Assembly: GCF_024124745.1 (NCBI RefSeq)
Contig: NZ_JAMXRU010000026.1
Coordinates: forward strand, 1 to 32,325
DNA length: 32,325 nt
DNA from: Aeromicrobium sp. CnD17-E
GTDB taxonomy: Bacteria; Actinomycetota; Actinomycetes; Propionibacteriales; Nocardioidaceae
Reading direction: 5' to 3'
Both the position numbers and the translations under genes were made by a program. Within the stretch, counting starts at the first letter, position 1; each line of letters opens with the position of its first letter. Below, piece by piece: positions 25,041-31,936 of the stretch. The notes under the pieces were generated by a model. The model saw only the letters and a program-made list of their open reading frames with translations, did no database searches and had not been told where the DNA came from.

Positions 25041-25807
25041 GGTGGGACCCGGAGCAGTACCTGCGCTTCGCCGACGACCGGGGGCGTCCGTTCGTCGACC
25101 TGGTCGCCCGGGTGCCGTCGGACGCCGGCGTCGTGGTCGACCTCGGCTGCGGAGCCGGCAACCTCACGACCGTGCTGCGTGGCCGCTGGCCCGGCGCCCG
25201 CGTGCTGGGCGTCGACTCGTCGCCCGAGATGGTCGCGCGCGCGACGGCGACGAACGAGGATCCCGAGGCGTCGTACGTCGTCTCGGACGTGACGACGTGG
25301 GCGCCCGACGGACCGGTGGACGTGATCACGTCGAACGCGATGTTCCAGTGGGTGCCCGAGCAGGAGGAGGTCCTGCGGCGTCTGGCGGAGCACGTGACGC
25401 CGGGTGGCGCGATCGCCGTGCAGGTGCCGAACAACGCCGACGCACCGAGCCATGCACTGATGCGGGAGGTCGCGGACCGTCCCGCCTACGCGGACCACAC
25501 GGCGGGGGTGCTCTCGGTGCGTGGCACCGGTCCGCAGACGTACCTCGACCTGTTCGCGTCGCTGGGCTGGTCGTGCGACGCCTGGGAGACGACGTACCTG
25601 CACGTGCTGCCGGGCGACGACCCTGTCTTCGAGTGGGTCAAGGGCACGGGAGCGCGCCCGGTCCTGCAGGCCCTGCCGGACGACCTGCGGGAGCGGTTCG
25701 TGGCGGACTACAAGGCGGAGCTGCGCGAGGCGTACCCGCGTCGGCCGTACGGGACGGTGCTCCCGTTCCGTCGGACGTTCGCGGTCGCCGTCCGTCCGCT
25801 CGGGTAG
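25037..25807 (+). CDS. tam: SAM-dependent methyltransferase, trans-aconitate 2-methyltransferase type
   Basis: This encodes 256 aa. It starts MRWDPEQYLRFADDRGRPFVDL, a very typical Tam N-terminus. SAM motif I is VVDLGCGAGNLT (34-44), followed by GVDSSPEMVARA, and SNAMFQWVPEQEEVLRRLAEHVTPGG is the post-motif region. Tam methylates the by-product trans-aconitate, relieving aconitase inhibition. The family is well matched, though substrate specificity cannot be shown from sequence. The ATG overlaps the amidase stop (ATGA). The stop TAG forms part of a TAGCCT hexamer that may be a -10 box for the tRNA downstream. Confidence 0.87.
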   Translation: MRWDPEQYLRFADDRGRPFVDLVARVPSDAGVVVDLGCGAGNLTTVLRGRWPGARVLGVDSSPEMVARATATNEDPEASYVVSDVTTWAPDGPVDVITSNAMFQWVPEQEEVLRRLAEHVTPGGAIAVQVPNNADAPSHALMREVADRPAYADHTAGVLSVRGTGPQTYLDLFASLGWSCDAWETTYLHVLPGDDPVFEWVKGTGARPVLQALPDDLRERFVADYKAELREAYPRRPYGTVLPFRRTFAVAVRPLG

Positions 25808-25842
25808 CCTGGGACGGCCGTCGTGGCTGTGCGTCGCGACGA

Positions 25843-25921
25843 TCCCCGGTTGGTCTGCCGGCAGGGCCCGCCTGACTTTGAATCAGGACAAGCGACGTAG
25901 GTTCGACTCCTACCCGGGGAG
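25843..25921 (+). tRNA. tRNA-Gln (anticodon TTG), unusual structure
   Basis: The acceptor stem TCCCCGG (25843-25849) / CCGGGGA (25914-25920) has 7 perfect pairs and a G discriminator. CCA is not encoded (GCCG follows). The anticodon stem is CCTGA (25871-25875) / TCAGG (25883-25887) with loop CTTTGAA, anticodon TTG at 25878-25880. The T arm GTAGG-TTCGACT-CCTAC (25897-25913) is standard. Oddities are a D stem with a T-G wobble (GGTC / GGCC), two nucleotides instead of one before the anticodon stem, T rather than A at position 14, and a 9-nt variable loop. A tRNA-Gln gene upstream of glmU is a known actinobacterial arrangement, which supports identity. Confidence 0.75.
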
Positions 25922-25929
25922 CCGCAGGG

Positions 25930-26094
25930 TCAGTCCTCGTCGAGGGTGCCGACCGGGTCGAAGGTGAAGGATCCGAGGTGCTCCTGCACGCCGCGGAAGG
26001 CGTCCGCGATCTCGGGATCCTCCAGGGCCTTCTCCAGGGAACGCAGAGCCTCCTGCGTCCGCACGTCGGTGGTCTCCTCGATGGGGTCGCTCAT
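25930..26094 (-). CDS. Small acidic protein of 54 aa, unknown
   Basis: The start is ATG 26092-26094, stop TGA at 25930-25932. The product begins MSDPIEETTDVRTQEALRSL, continues with a helical Glu-rich middle (EKALEDPEIADAFRGVQEHL) and ends GSFTFDPVGTLDED. Codon use and third-position GC look like a real gene. No clear ribosome binding site is visible. It ends 9 bp beyond the convergent tRNA gene. I recognise no family. It may be an uncharacterised conserved small protein or a chance ORF. Confidence 0.45.
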   Translation of the reverse strand: MSDPIEETTDVRTQEALRSLEKALEDPEIADAFRGVQEHLGSFTFDPVGTLDED

Positions 26095-26146
26095 GCGTCC
26101 ATGGTGACGCGGACCCGGGCGTCGCGCTGGGTGAGCGCGCCCCGGG

Positions 26147-27460
26147 TCATCGGGGTCGGTACTGGATGTGGTCGGGGTGGGTGTGGTGGATCTCGACGAA
26201 CTGGATGGTGCGGTCTCGTCGGGTCCAGGCGCGGGTGAACGCGGTCTCGGCCTCGATGGTGCGGGTGGGTAGGTGCCAGTGGGCGTTGCCGTCCTGGTCG
26301 TGGGTGACCGTCAACGCTCCGCGGGTCTTGAGGCCGTGGTGGGGTCGGCAGCGGTGGTGCAGGTTGCCTGCTGCGGTGGGTCCGCGCTGCTGACCTGGTG
26401 GTTGTCCGGGTTGTCGTGCGTCGGGTGGTGGGTCGGGGTCGTAGGGGATCTGGTGGTCGACGTCGCAGCCGGTGGCGGGTCGGGTGCAGCCGGGCACGTC
26501 GCAGGTCCCGTCGATCAGGTTCAACGCCCTGCGTAGGGGTTGGGTGGGGAAGCGGCCCAGCTCGGTCACGTCGAGGATGCCGCCGTTCTCATCGGTCAAC
26601 AACCGCGAGAACAGGGTCCCCTCGGCGGCGGCGAGCTCGGCGAGCAGGGCGGGGTCGAGGACGTGCTGCCCGTCGGCAGAGACGCCCGGCTCGCTGGAGA
26701 GGCCGAGCAGGGTGGCCAGGGAGACGGTGATGCCGACGTGGAACCGGCCACGCCCCGACGTGGTCGCGGTGACGTCCTTGCGCAGGAGGGTGTCGACGAG
26801 AGCGTCGGCGCGGGCCTGGGCCAGCGTCCGGTCATCGTCGGTGGTGGCGTGGCGGGAGGCCTTCGCTGCGAGGGTGAGGTCCCGGTCGATGAGGAGGGCC
26901 TCGGTGGTGGGGATGAGGGCCTGCAGCAGACTCATCCCGTCATCCAGGGCGGTGATGGTGACGTTGCGGTCCGCGTGGGCGGACTTGCGGCGCTCGATCG
27001 CGTGGTCGGGCTCGACCCGGATGAGGAACCGGCGCAGCCACCCCTTCAGCTGACCCAACGTGTGGGTCGTGGCGTAGGCGAGGACGGTCTCGTCCAGCCG
27101 GGTGATGTTCTCCGGCGCGTGGAGCTTCCAGGCGGTGGAGGCGATCTCGCGGGCCTTGGCCCGGTCGACCTCCCCGCGCAGGTGTGCAGCCCAGACGGTG
27201 GGCAGGTCCATCACGAGGGTGCGGGTGGACGAGACCAGGTTCGCCACGAATCCCTGCGCGAGATGCAGCTCGAGGGCGGCCTCCAGGATGGCCACCTGCC
27301 GGGCGTCCTCGACCTGACGGGCACTCAACCCTTGGGTGAGGGCGTCGGTGCGGCGGGTCTCCACGAACCGCAGCACCGCCCGAGCCTGCTCCGCCTCACC
27401 CGCCCACACCCGACGCGACGCATCGAGTGCGTCGGCCAGGAGGGTGTCGGTGGGGTTCAT
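26147..27460 (-). CDS. DUF222 / HNH endonuclease (13E12 repeat family type)
   Basis: This encodes 437 aa from ATG 27458-27460. The N-terminal two thirds is the helical DUF222 domain typical of the mycobacterial 13E12 (REP13E12) family. The C-terminal HNH nuclease has the Cys-Cys-Asp-His core (CDVPGCTRPATGCDVDHQIPYDP), then GNLHHRCRPHHGLKT with the Asn and the final His residues. This is a multicopy actinobacterial family that behaves like a selfish or mobile gene, with unclear function. It lies in the opposite direction between the tRNA-Gln-like gene and glmU, loci that are close together in related genomes, so it looks inserted. Its upstream region is filled by three palindromic repeats. Confidence 0.92.
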   Translation of the reverse strand: MNPTDTLLADALDASRRVWAGEAEQARAVLRFVETRRTDALTQGLSARQVEDARQVAILEAALELHLAQGFVANLVSSTRTLVMDLPTVWAAHLRGEVDRAKAREIASTAWKLHAPENITRLDETVLAYATTHTLGQLKGWLRRFLIRVEPDHAIERRKSAHADRNVTITALDDGMSLLQALIPTTEALLIDRDLTLAAKASRHATTDDDRTLAQARADALVDTLLRKDVTATTSGRGRFHVGITVSLATLLGLSSEPGVSADGQHVLDPALLAELAAAEGTLFSRLLTDENGGILDVTELGRFPTQPLRRALNLIDGTCDVPGCTRPATGCDVDHQIPYDPDPPPDARQPGQPPGQQRGPTAAGNLHHRCRPHHGLKTRGALTVTHDQDGNAHWHLPTRTIEAETAFTRAWTRRDRTIQFVEIHHTHPDHIQYRPR

Positions 27461-27540
27461 GTCTCCAACCTAGAGACCCCCTCCGACACCCCCCTCCAGC
27501 CCGGAAAACTCCTGTGGACAGTGGGGTTTTCGGCTGGTTC

Positions 27541-27617
27541 GCGCTGGGCTGTTGCCGGGTGGTCTCGATACGACCGACCGGGCTCCTTCGTCGCCGGTCG
27601 GCCTACTCGACCAGCGG
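27541..27617 (+). repeat. Palindromic repeat copy 1 (77 bp)
   Basis: It contains GGTCTCGATACG at 27561-27572, a hairpin CCGACCGG (27574-27581) / CCGGTCGG (27594-27601) with a CTCCTTCGTCG loop, and CTACTCGACCAGCGG at its end. It aligns without gaps to copy 3 over 77 bp. The stem bases differ from copy 3, but pairing is kept. Confidence 0.8.
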
Positions 27618-27624
27618 AACGTTT

Positions 27625-27687
27625 CGCTGGTCGAGTAGTCGCCTCCGCCGAGGGACGAGGCGTATGGCGACGTATCGAGACCACTCC
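27625..27687 (-). repeat. Palindromic repeat copy 2, inverted
   Basis: It is oriented opposite to copies 1 and 3. CGCTGGTCGAGTAG (27625-27638) is the exact complement of the end of copy 1, 8 bp away. CGTATCGAGACC (27671-27682) is the exact complement of the start motif. Inside, GTCGCC / GGCGAC and GCCTC / GAGGC can pair. Copies 1 and 2 form a head-to-head unit like a bacterial BIME. Confidence 0.75.
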
Positions 27688-27710
27688 AAGCCGTCGCTGG
27701 GGGTCGGCCC

Positions 27711-27787
27711 GCGCTGAGCCGTTGCCGGATGGTCTCGATACGCGGCACGGAGCTCCTTCGTCGCCCGTGCCGCTACTCGACCAGCGG
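27711..27787 (+). repeat. Palindromic repeat copy 3 (77 bp)
   Basis: Same orientation and length as copy 1, starting 170 bp after it. The hairpin is GCGGCACGG (27742-27750) / CCGTGCCGC (27765-27773) around the same CTCCTTCGTCG loop. It ends with CTACTCGACCAGCGG at 27773-27787, 56 bp before the glmU -10 box. Confidence 0.8.
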
Positions 27788-27843
27788 ATCCCGCCGCTCG
27801 GGGGCGGGGTGGTGGACGGGGGCGGGTGGGCCGGGTGGCTCCG

Positions 27844-27849
27844 TACACT
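27844..27849 (+). promoter_or_regulatory. Leaderless-type -10 box (TACACT) before glmU
   Basis: It ends 7 nt before GTG 27857, with no Shine-Dalgarno sequence. This supports both the glmU start and a promoter downstream of the repeats. Confidence 0.5.
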
Positions 27850-27856
27850 GGCGGGC

Positions 27857-29314
27857 GTGCCTGAGACCTCCTCGTCGCCCGTGACCGCGATCGTCCTCGC
27901 CGCCGGGGCGGGGACGCGGATGAAGTCGCGCACCGCCAAGGTGCTGCACGAGCTGGGCGGCCGGAGCATGCTCGTCCACGCGCTGGAGGCCGTCCGGCAG
28001 GTCGGCGCGGCGCGGGTCGTCGCCGTCGTCGGCCACGACCGCGAGCAGGTGTCCGCGGCGGTCACCGCGCACGACGTGGGCGTCGTGCAGGCGGTCCAGG
28101 AGGAGCAGCGCGGCACGGGCCACGCCGTACGGGTCGCGCTCGACGCCCTCGACGACGTGCCCGAGGGAACCGTGCTGGTCACCTACGGCGACGTCCCGCT
28201 GCTCACCGCCCAGACTCTCTCGACGCTGCTGCTCGACCACACGCACGAGGGTCGGGCGGTCACCATCCTCACGGCCGAGCTGCCCGACCCCACCGGCTAC
28301 GGACGCATCCTCCGCGACGAGCAGGGTGCCGTGGTGGCCATCCGGGAGCACAAGGACGCCGACGAGCCCGAGCGTCTCGTCAAGGAGGTCAACAGCGGCA
28401 TCCTCGCCGTCGACGCCGTCTTCCTCGACCACGCGACGCGCAGGCTCGACACCGACAACGCGCAGGGCGAGCTCTACCTGACCGACATCGTCGCCACCGC
28501 CGTCCGCGAGGGCCGTCCGGTCGGCGCGCACGTGCTGGAGGACGTCTGGCAGACGAAGGGCGTCAACGACCGCGTGCAGCTGGCCGAGCTGGCCGCCGAG
28601 CTCAACCGGCGCACCACGGAGCACTGGATGCGCCAGGGGGTGACGATCGTCGACCCCGCCACGACCTGGATCGACTCCGACGTGACCCTCGGCGCCGACA
28701 CCGTCCTGCACCCGGGGACCCAGCTGCTCGGCGCGACGACCGTGGGGGAGGGGGCCACGATCGGGCCCGACGCCACCCTGCGCAACGTCGAGGTGGGCGA
28801 CGGCGCCAGCGTCGTCCGCACCCACGGGTCCGACGCGGTCGTCGGGGCGGGGGCGAGCGTCGGACCGTTCGCCTACCTGCGTCCCGGTGCCGAGCTCGGC
28901 GCGCGCGGCAAGATCGGCACGTTCGTCGAGGTCAAGAACGCGACCCTCGGCGAGGGTGCCAAGGTCCCGCACCTGAGCTACGTCGGCGACGCGGAGATCG
29001 GCGAGGGCACGAACATCGGCGCCGGCACGATCACGGCGAACTACGACGGCGTGCACAAGCACCGCACGGTCGTCGGCAGGCACGCCCGGACCGGCTCGGA
29101 CAACGTCTTCGTGGCGCCCGTGACGATCGGCGACGGAGCCTTCACCGGGGCCGGGACGATCGTCCGCGAGGACGTCCCGCCGGGGGCGCTGGCCGTGAGC
29201 TCCGGGTCACAGAGGACCATAGACGGGTGGGTGCAGCGCAAGCGGCCGGGCACCCCCTCCGCCGACGCCGCTGCCCCTGTCGACGACCCCGCCGAGGAGA
29301 CCGCCGGTGAGTGA
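27857..29314 (+). CDS. glmU: Bifunctional GlmU: GlcNAc-1-P uridyltransferase / GlcN-1-P acetyltransferase
   Basis: This encodes 485 aa from GTG 27857. The N-terminal pyrophosphorylase domain has LAAGAGTRMKSRTAKVLHELGG and TYGDVPLL. The C-terminal left-handed beta-helix has repeated hexapeptides, YLRPGAELGARGKIGTFVEVKN, and VPHLSYVGDAEIGEGTNIGAGTITANYDG with the catalytic His. It makes UDP-GlcNAc for peptidoglycan. A Pro/Asp/Ala-rich tail of about 25 residues is extra. Its last 8 bp overlap prs, a conserved glmU-prs pairing. Upstream in-frame sequence through the repeats is not coding. Confidence 0.97.
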   Translation: MPETSSSPVTAIVLAAGAGTRMKSRTAKVLHELGGRSMLVHALEAVRQVGAARVVAVVGHDREQVSAAVTAHDVGVVQAVQEEQRGTGHAVRVALDALDDVPEGTVLVTYGDVPLLTAQTLSTLLLDHTHEGRAVTILTAELPDPTGYGRILRDEQGAVVAIREHKDADEPERLVKEVNSGILAVDAVFLDHATRRLDTDNAQGELYLTDIVATAVREGRPVGAHVLEDVWQTKGVNDRVQLAELAAELNRRTTEHWMRQGVTIVDPATTWIDSDVTLGADTVLHPGTQLLGATTVGEGATIGPDATLRNVEVGDGASVVRTHGSDAVVGAGASVGPFAYLRPGAELGARGKIGTFVEVKNATLGEGAKVPHLSYVGDAEIGEGTNIGAGTITANYDGVHKHRTVVGRHARTGSDNVFVAPVTIGDGAFTGAGTIVREDVPPGALAVSSGSQRTIDGWVQRKRPGTPSADAAAPVDDPAEETAGE

Positions 29315-30281
29315 CCTGCTCAAGAAGACGCCGACCAAGAAGATCATGCTCTTCTCGGGTCGTGCTCACCCCGTGCTCGCCGAGGAGGTCGCGAACCTGC
29401 TCGAGGTGCCGCTGGTGCCCACGACGGCGTACGACTTCGCCAACGGCGAGATCTACGTCCGCTTCGACGAGTCGGTCCGCGGCAGCGACGCCTTCGTCAT
29501 CCAGAGCCACTCCGCGCCGATCAACGAGGCGATCATGGAGCAGCTCATCATGATCGACGCCCTGAAGCGTGCGTCGGCCAAGCGCATCACGGTGATCCTG
29601 CCGTTCTACGGCTACGCCCGCCAGGACAAGAAGCACCTCGGCCGCGAGCCGATCTCGGCGCGCCTCATGGCCGACCTCTTCACCGCTGCCGGCGCCGACC
29701 GGCTGATGACGGTCGACCTGCACACGGCCCAGATCCAGGGCTACTTCGACGGCCCCGTCGACCACCTGCTGGCCATGCCGATCCTCACCCGCTACGTCAA
29801 GAACAACTACGGCGACCAGCCGCTCGCGGTCGTCTCGCCCGACGCAGGCCGCATCAAGGTGGCGGAGTCGTGGGCCAACGCCCTCGGCGGTGCGCCGCTG
29901 GCGTTCATCCACAAGACCCGCGACCCGCGTCGCCCCAACGAGTCCAAGGCCAACCGCGTGGTCGGCGAGGTCGAGGGTCGCACCTGCATCCTCGTCGACG
30001 ACCTCATCGACACCGGCGGCACGATCGTCCAGGCGGCCGAGGCGCTCAAGGCCGACGGCGCGGCCGACGTGGTGATCGCCGCGACGCACGCCGTGTTCTC
30101 CGGGCCGGCCGTCGACCGGCTGAAGAACTCGGTCGCGCGCGAGGTCGTCGTCACCAACACGCTGCCCCTCTCCGACGAGCAGCGCTTCGACTCGCTGACC
30201 GTGCTCTCCATCGCGCCGCTGCTGGCCCAGGCCACCGCCGCCGTGTTCGAGGACGGCTCGGTCACCAGCCTGTTCAGCTGA
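29307..30281 (+). CDS. prs: Ribose-phosphate pyrophosphokinase (PRPP synthetase)
   Basis: This encodes 324 aa from GTG 29307, overlapping glmU by 8 bp. It converts ribose-5-phosphate and ATP to PRPP for nucleotide, His and Trp synthesis, and in actinobacteria also for decaprenyl-phosphoryl-arabinose. Class I signatures are present: FANGEIYVRFDESVRG, YGYARQDKKHLGREPISARL, the PRPP synthase signature DLHTAQIQGYFDGPVDH and the PRPP-binding loop ILVDDLIDTGGTI. Length and motifs are complete. A long hairpin follows the stop. Confidence 0.97.
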   Translation: MSDLLKKTPTKKIMLFSGRAHPVLAEEVANLLEVPLVPTTAYDFANGEIYVRFDESVRGSDAFVIQSHSAPINEAIMEQLIMIDALKRASAKRITVILPFYGYARQDKKHLGREPISARLMADLFTAAGADRLMTVDLHTAQIQGYFDGPVDHLLAMPILTRYVKNNYGDQPLAVVSPDAGRIKVAESWANALGGAPLAFIHKTRDPRRPNESKANRVVGEVEGRTCILVDDLIDTGGTIVQAAEALKADGAADVVIAATHAVFSGPAVDRLKNSVAREVVVTNTLPLSDEQRFDSLTVLSIAPLLAQATAAVFEDGSVTSLFS

Positions 30282-30291
30282 CCACAGCACC

Positions 30292-30333
30292 ACGACGAGG
30301 GGCCCCGGCACACGTGCCGGGGCCCCTCGTCGT
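30292..30333. terminator. Bidirectional terminator between prs and the convergent secreted protein gene
   Basis: There is a perfect 20-bp inverted repeat (30292-30311 / 30314-30333) separated by 2 nt, with further partial pairing outside (AGCAC / GTGCT). It begins 11 bp after the prs stop and lies 24 bp beyond the stop of the minus-strand gene ending at 30357. Its position and size suit a shared intrinsic terminator for both strands. Confidence 0.85.
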
Positions 30334-30356
30334 CGTGCTGCGTCGTGGACGTGGGG

Positions 30357-31742
30357 TCAGCTGGCGGTCGGCGTGGCGGAGACGGTCGGCGTCGGCGAGG
30401 CGGTCGGGCTCGGCGTGGCCGTGGGGGTGGGCGACGCGGTCGGCGTGGGTGACGCCGTGGGCGTCGGAGTCGGCGTCGGCGCGGGCGCCCCGTCGCGGAC
30501 GAGTCCGAAGGCACCACCGGAGGGTGCGTTCACGCTGCGGCACGGCCCGCCGTCCACCGTCGGCTGGGCGGCCGAGACGACGGTGCCGATCTTCGAGCCA
30601 AGGCCGGAGACGGTGAGCTTGTGGTACTTCTGGCCCTTGATGGGCTGCTCGACCTGCAGCACGAGCGTCAGCCAGCAGCTCTTGGTGGGCAGGGTGCCGC
30701 CGAGCCGGAACACCCCGTCGGCCTCGCTGGTCGCCGAACCGACGCGCGTGCCGTTGTCGTCGAAGAGCAGGGCCTTGACCCCGGCGAGCGGCTCGTTCGA
30801 CGTGGCGTCCTTGACCTGACCGACGAGCCGACCGCCGACCCGGGTGAGGCGGGCGGACGTGGCGGTGGTGCTGCCCGAGCGGACGCTGCCCGCAAGGTGG
30901 ACGCGCGCCCCGGCGTAGCCCTGCACGCCCGGGATGATCGCGTCGTATCGGCCTGGCGCGAGACCCTTCGCGGTGAAGGCGCCGCCGCGGGCGCGCACGA
31001 CCCACCACTGTCCGGTCGTGCGGTTGACGAGGGTCAGGGTGACCGCCGACCGCACGCCCGACTGGCCGGCGTAGAGGTCGCCGACCATGGTGCCGGCGCG
31101 CGTGCCGAGGGCCACGCGGACGTCGCGGTTGCGGCCCTGGCGCAGCCCGCTGACCCAGAGGCTGCGGCCCACCCACCTCTGGCGGGCGTCCCAGACGAAC
31201 ACCGAGTAGTTGCCGGCCGGAAGGCCCCCGATCGCGAACCCGCCGCGACGGTCGGCCGTGACGGTGTAGGCGGTGCCGTCGCGGGTGACGGCGGTGACGC
31301 GGGCGCCGGCGGCCAGGACCCGACCCCGGGCCGGGCCCTTGGAGACGCGACCGGTGATGCTCGCGCCGCGGGCCATGCTGATGTTGGCGATGGTCGTGCT
31401 GCCGCCGCGCACGACGACCTTCACGTCGCGCGAGACGCGGGCGTTGACGTCCCAGCGGGGTCGACGGTCGCTCACGCGCAGGTGGTAGGTGCCGGGAGCC
31501 AGCCACGGGGTGGCGTAGCCGCCGCTCGTGCGGAACGACGTCTTCTGGCGCCACGACGCGTCGAACACGGTGACGGTGACGTCCTTGACCGGACGACCGG
31601 TACCCGCCTCGGTGATGGCGCCGCGGACGCGACCGGTCTCGTCGGCCTGGACGGGTGCGACCAGACCGAGGAGCAGGGCGACGACGGCGAGGATGCCGAG
31701 CAGCAGCCGGGGTGCGGGCACCCGCGTGCGGACGTCGGACAT
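30357..31742 (-). CDS. Secreted protein with carboxypeptidase-regulatory-like domains and Pro/Thr-rich tail
   Basis: This encodes 461 aa from ATG 31740-31742, preceded on the minus strand by GGAGGGAG. The longer frame to 31787 is less likely. The signal peptide is LLLGILAVVALLLGLVAPVQA followed by DE. Four or so Ig-like repeats follow (GRVRGAITEAGTGRPVKDVTVTVFD; ASITGRVSKG; AGTMVGDLYAG; GRLVGQVKDATSNEPLAGVKALLFDDNG), matching the CarboxypepD_reg / prealbumin-like fold. The last 45 residues are nearly pure Pro/Thr/Ala/Ser (PTPTPTPTASPTPTASPTP). There is no LPXTG or C-terminal helix, so it is probably released or held non-covalently. The tail is a plausible O-mannosylation target for Pmt. Role unknown; adhesion or surface-matrix function is a guess. 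Confidence 0.85.
   Translation of the reverse strand: MSDVRTRVPAPRLLLGILAVVALLLGLVAPVQADETGRVRGAITEAGTGRPVKDVTVTVFDASWRQKTSFRTSGGYATPWLAPGTYHLRVSDRRPRWDVNARVSRDVKVVVRGGSTTIANISMARGASITGRVSKGPARGRVLAAGARVTAVTRDGTAYTVTADRRGGFAIGGLPAGNYSVFVWDARQRWVGRSLWVSGLRQGRNRDVRVALGTRAGTMVGDLYAGQSGVRSAVTLTLVNRTTGQWWVVRARGGAFTAKGLAPGRYDAIIPGVQGYAGARVHLAGSVRSGSTTATSARLTRVGGRLVGQVKDATSNEPLAGVKALLFDDNGTRVGSATSEADGVFRLGGTLPTKSCWLTLVLQVEQPIKGQKYHKLTVSGLGSKIGTVVSAAQPTVDGGPCRSVNAPSGGAFGLVRDGAPAPTPTPTPTASPTPTASPTPTATPSPTASPTPTVSATPTAS
30360..30490 (-). repeat. Coding tandem repeat for the Pro/Thr tail
   Basis: Short imperfect 6- to 18-bp units rich in GGCGTGGGTGACGC-like sequence encode the PTPTASPTPTAS tail. Such repeats change length by slippage. 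Confidence 0.7.
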
Positions 31743-31791
31743 GACGATCTCCCTCCGGAGCCGGCGGACGGCTCTCGTGTCTCCCACCGCG

Positions 31792-31797
31792 ATTCTA
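31792..31797 (-). promoter_or_regulatory. -10 box (TAGAAT) for the secreted protein gene
   Basis: On the minus strand TAGAAT lies about 50 bp upstream of ATG 31742, giving a leader of about 43 nt that includes GGAGGGAG. The -35 region is not convincing. Confidence 0.45.
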
Positions 31798-31832
31798 GTG
31801 CGGGGGCTGCGCCGCGATCCCCGGTTTCCCAG

Positions 31833-31869
31833 GGGCCGAAGGTCCTGGATCTGCCGGGACCGTCGGCCC
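31833..31869. promoter_or_regulatory. Two NarL/DevR-like 14-bp boxes in the divergent gap
   Basis: GGGCCGAAGGTCCT (31833-31846) and GGGACCGTCGGCCC (31856-31869) have centres 23 bp apart. Both fit the loose GGGNCC-N-type palindromes described for DevR/DosR-family sites. Together they also form one long hairpin (GGGCCG/CGGCCC and GGTCC/GGACC), so a structured element is an alternative reading. A TATCCT hexamer at 31891-31896 may be the -10 of the downstream GH6 gene. Confidence 0.4.
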
Positions 31870-31936
31870 GCGCGATGAGGAACCGGCCAGTATCCTCAGC
31901 CCGTGACCGGGTGCCGGTCCGAGAGGGAGGGTCGAG

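Noticed and set aside
27541-27787. CRISPR array
   Set aside because: There are only three units, one inverted, with internal palindromes and no uniform spacers or cas genes. The pattern is REP-like.
26540-27856. N-terminal extension of glmU through the HNH gene and repeats
   Set aside because: The frame is open only because of composition. GlmU begins with the nucleotide-binding motif right after GTG 27857, which has a -10 box just upstream.
31801-31900. c-di-GMP or c-di-AMP riboswitch ahead of GH6
   Set aside because: The conserved cores of the known classes are not present. The symmetry is better explained by paired 14-bp protein sites or a simple hairpin.
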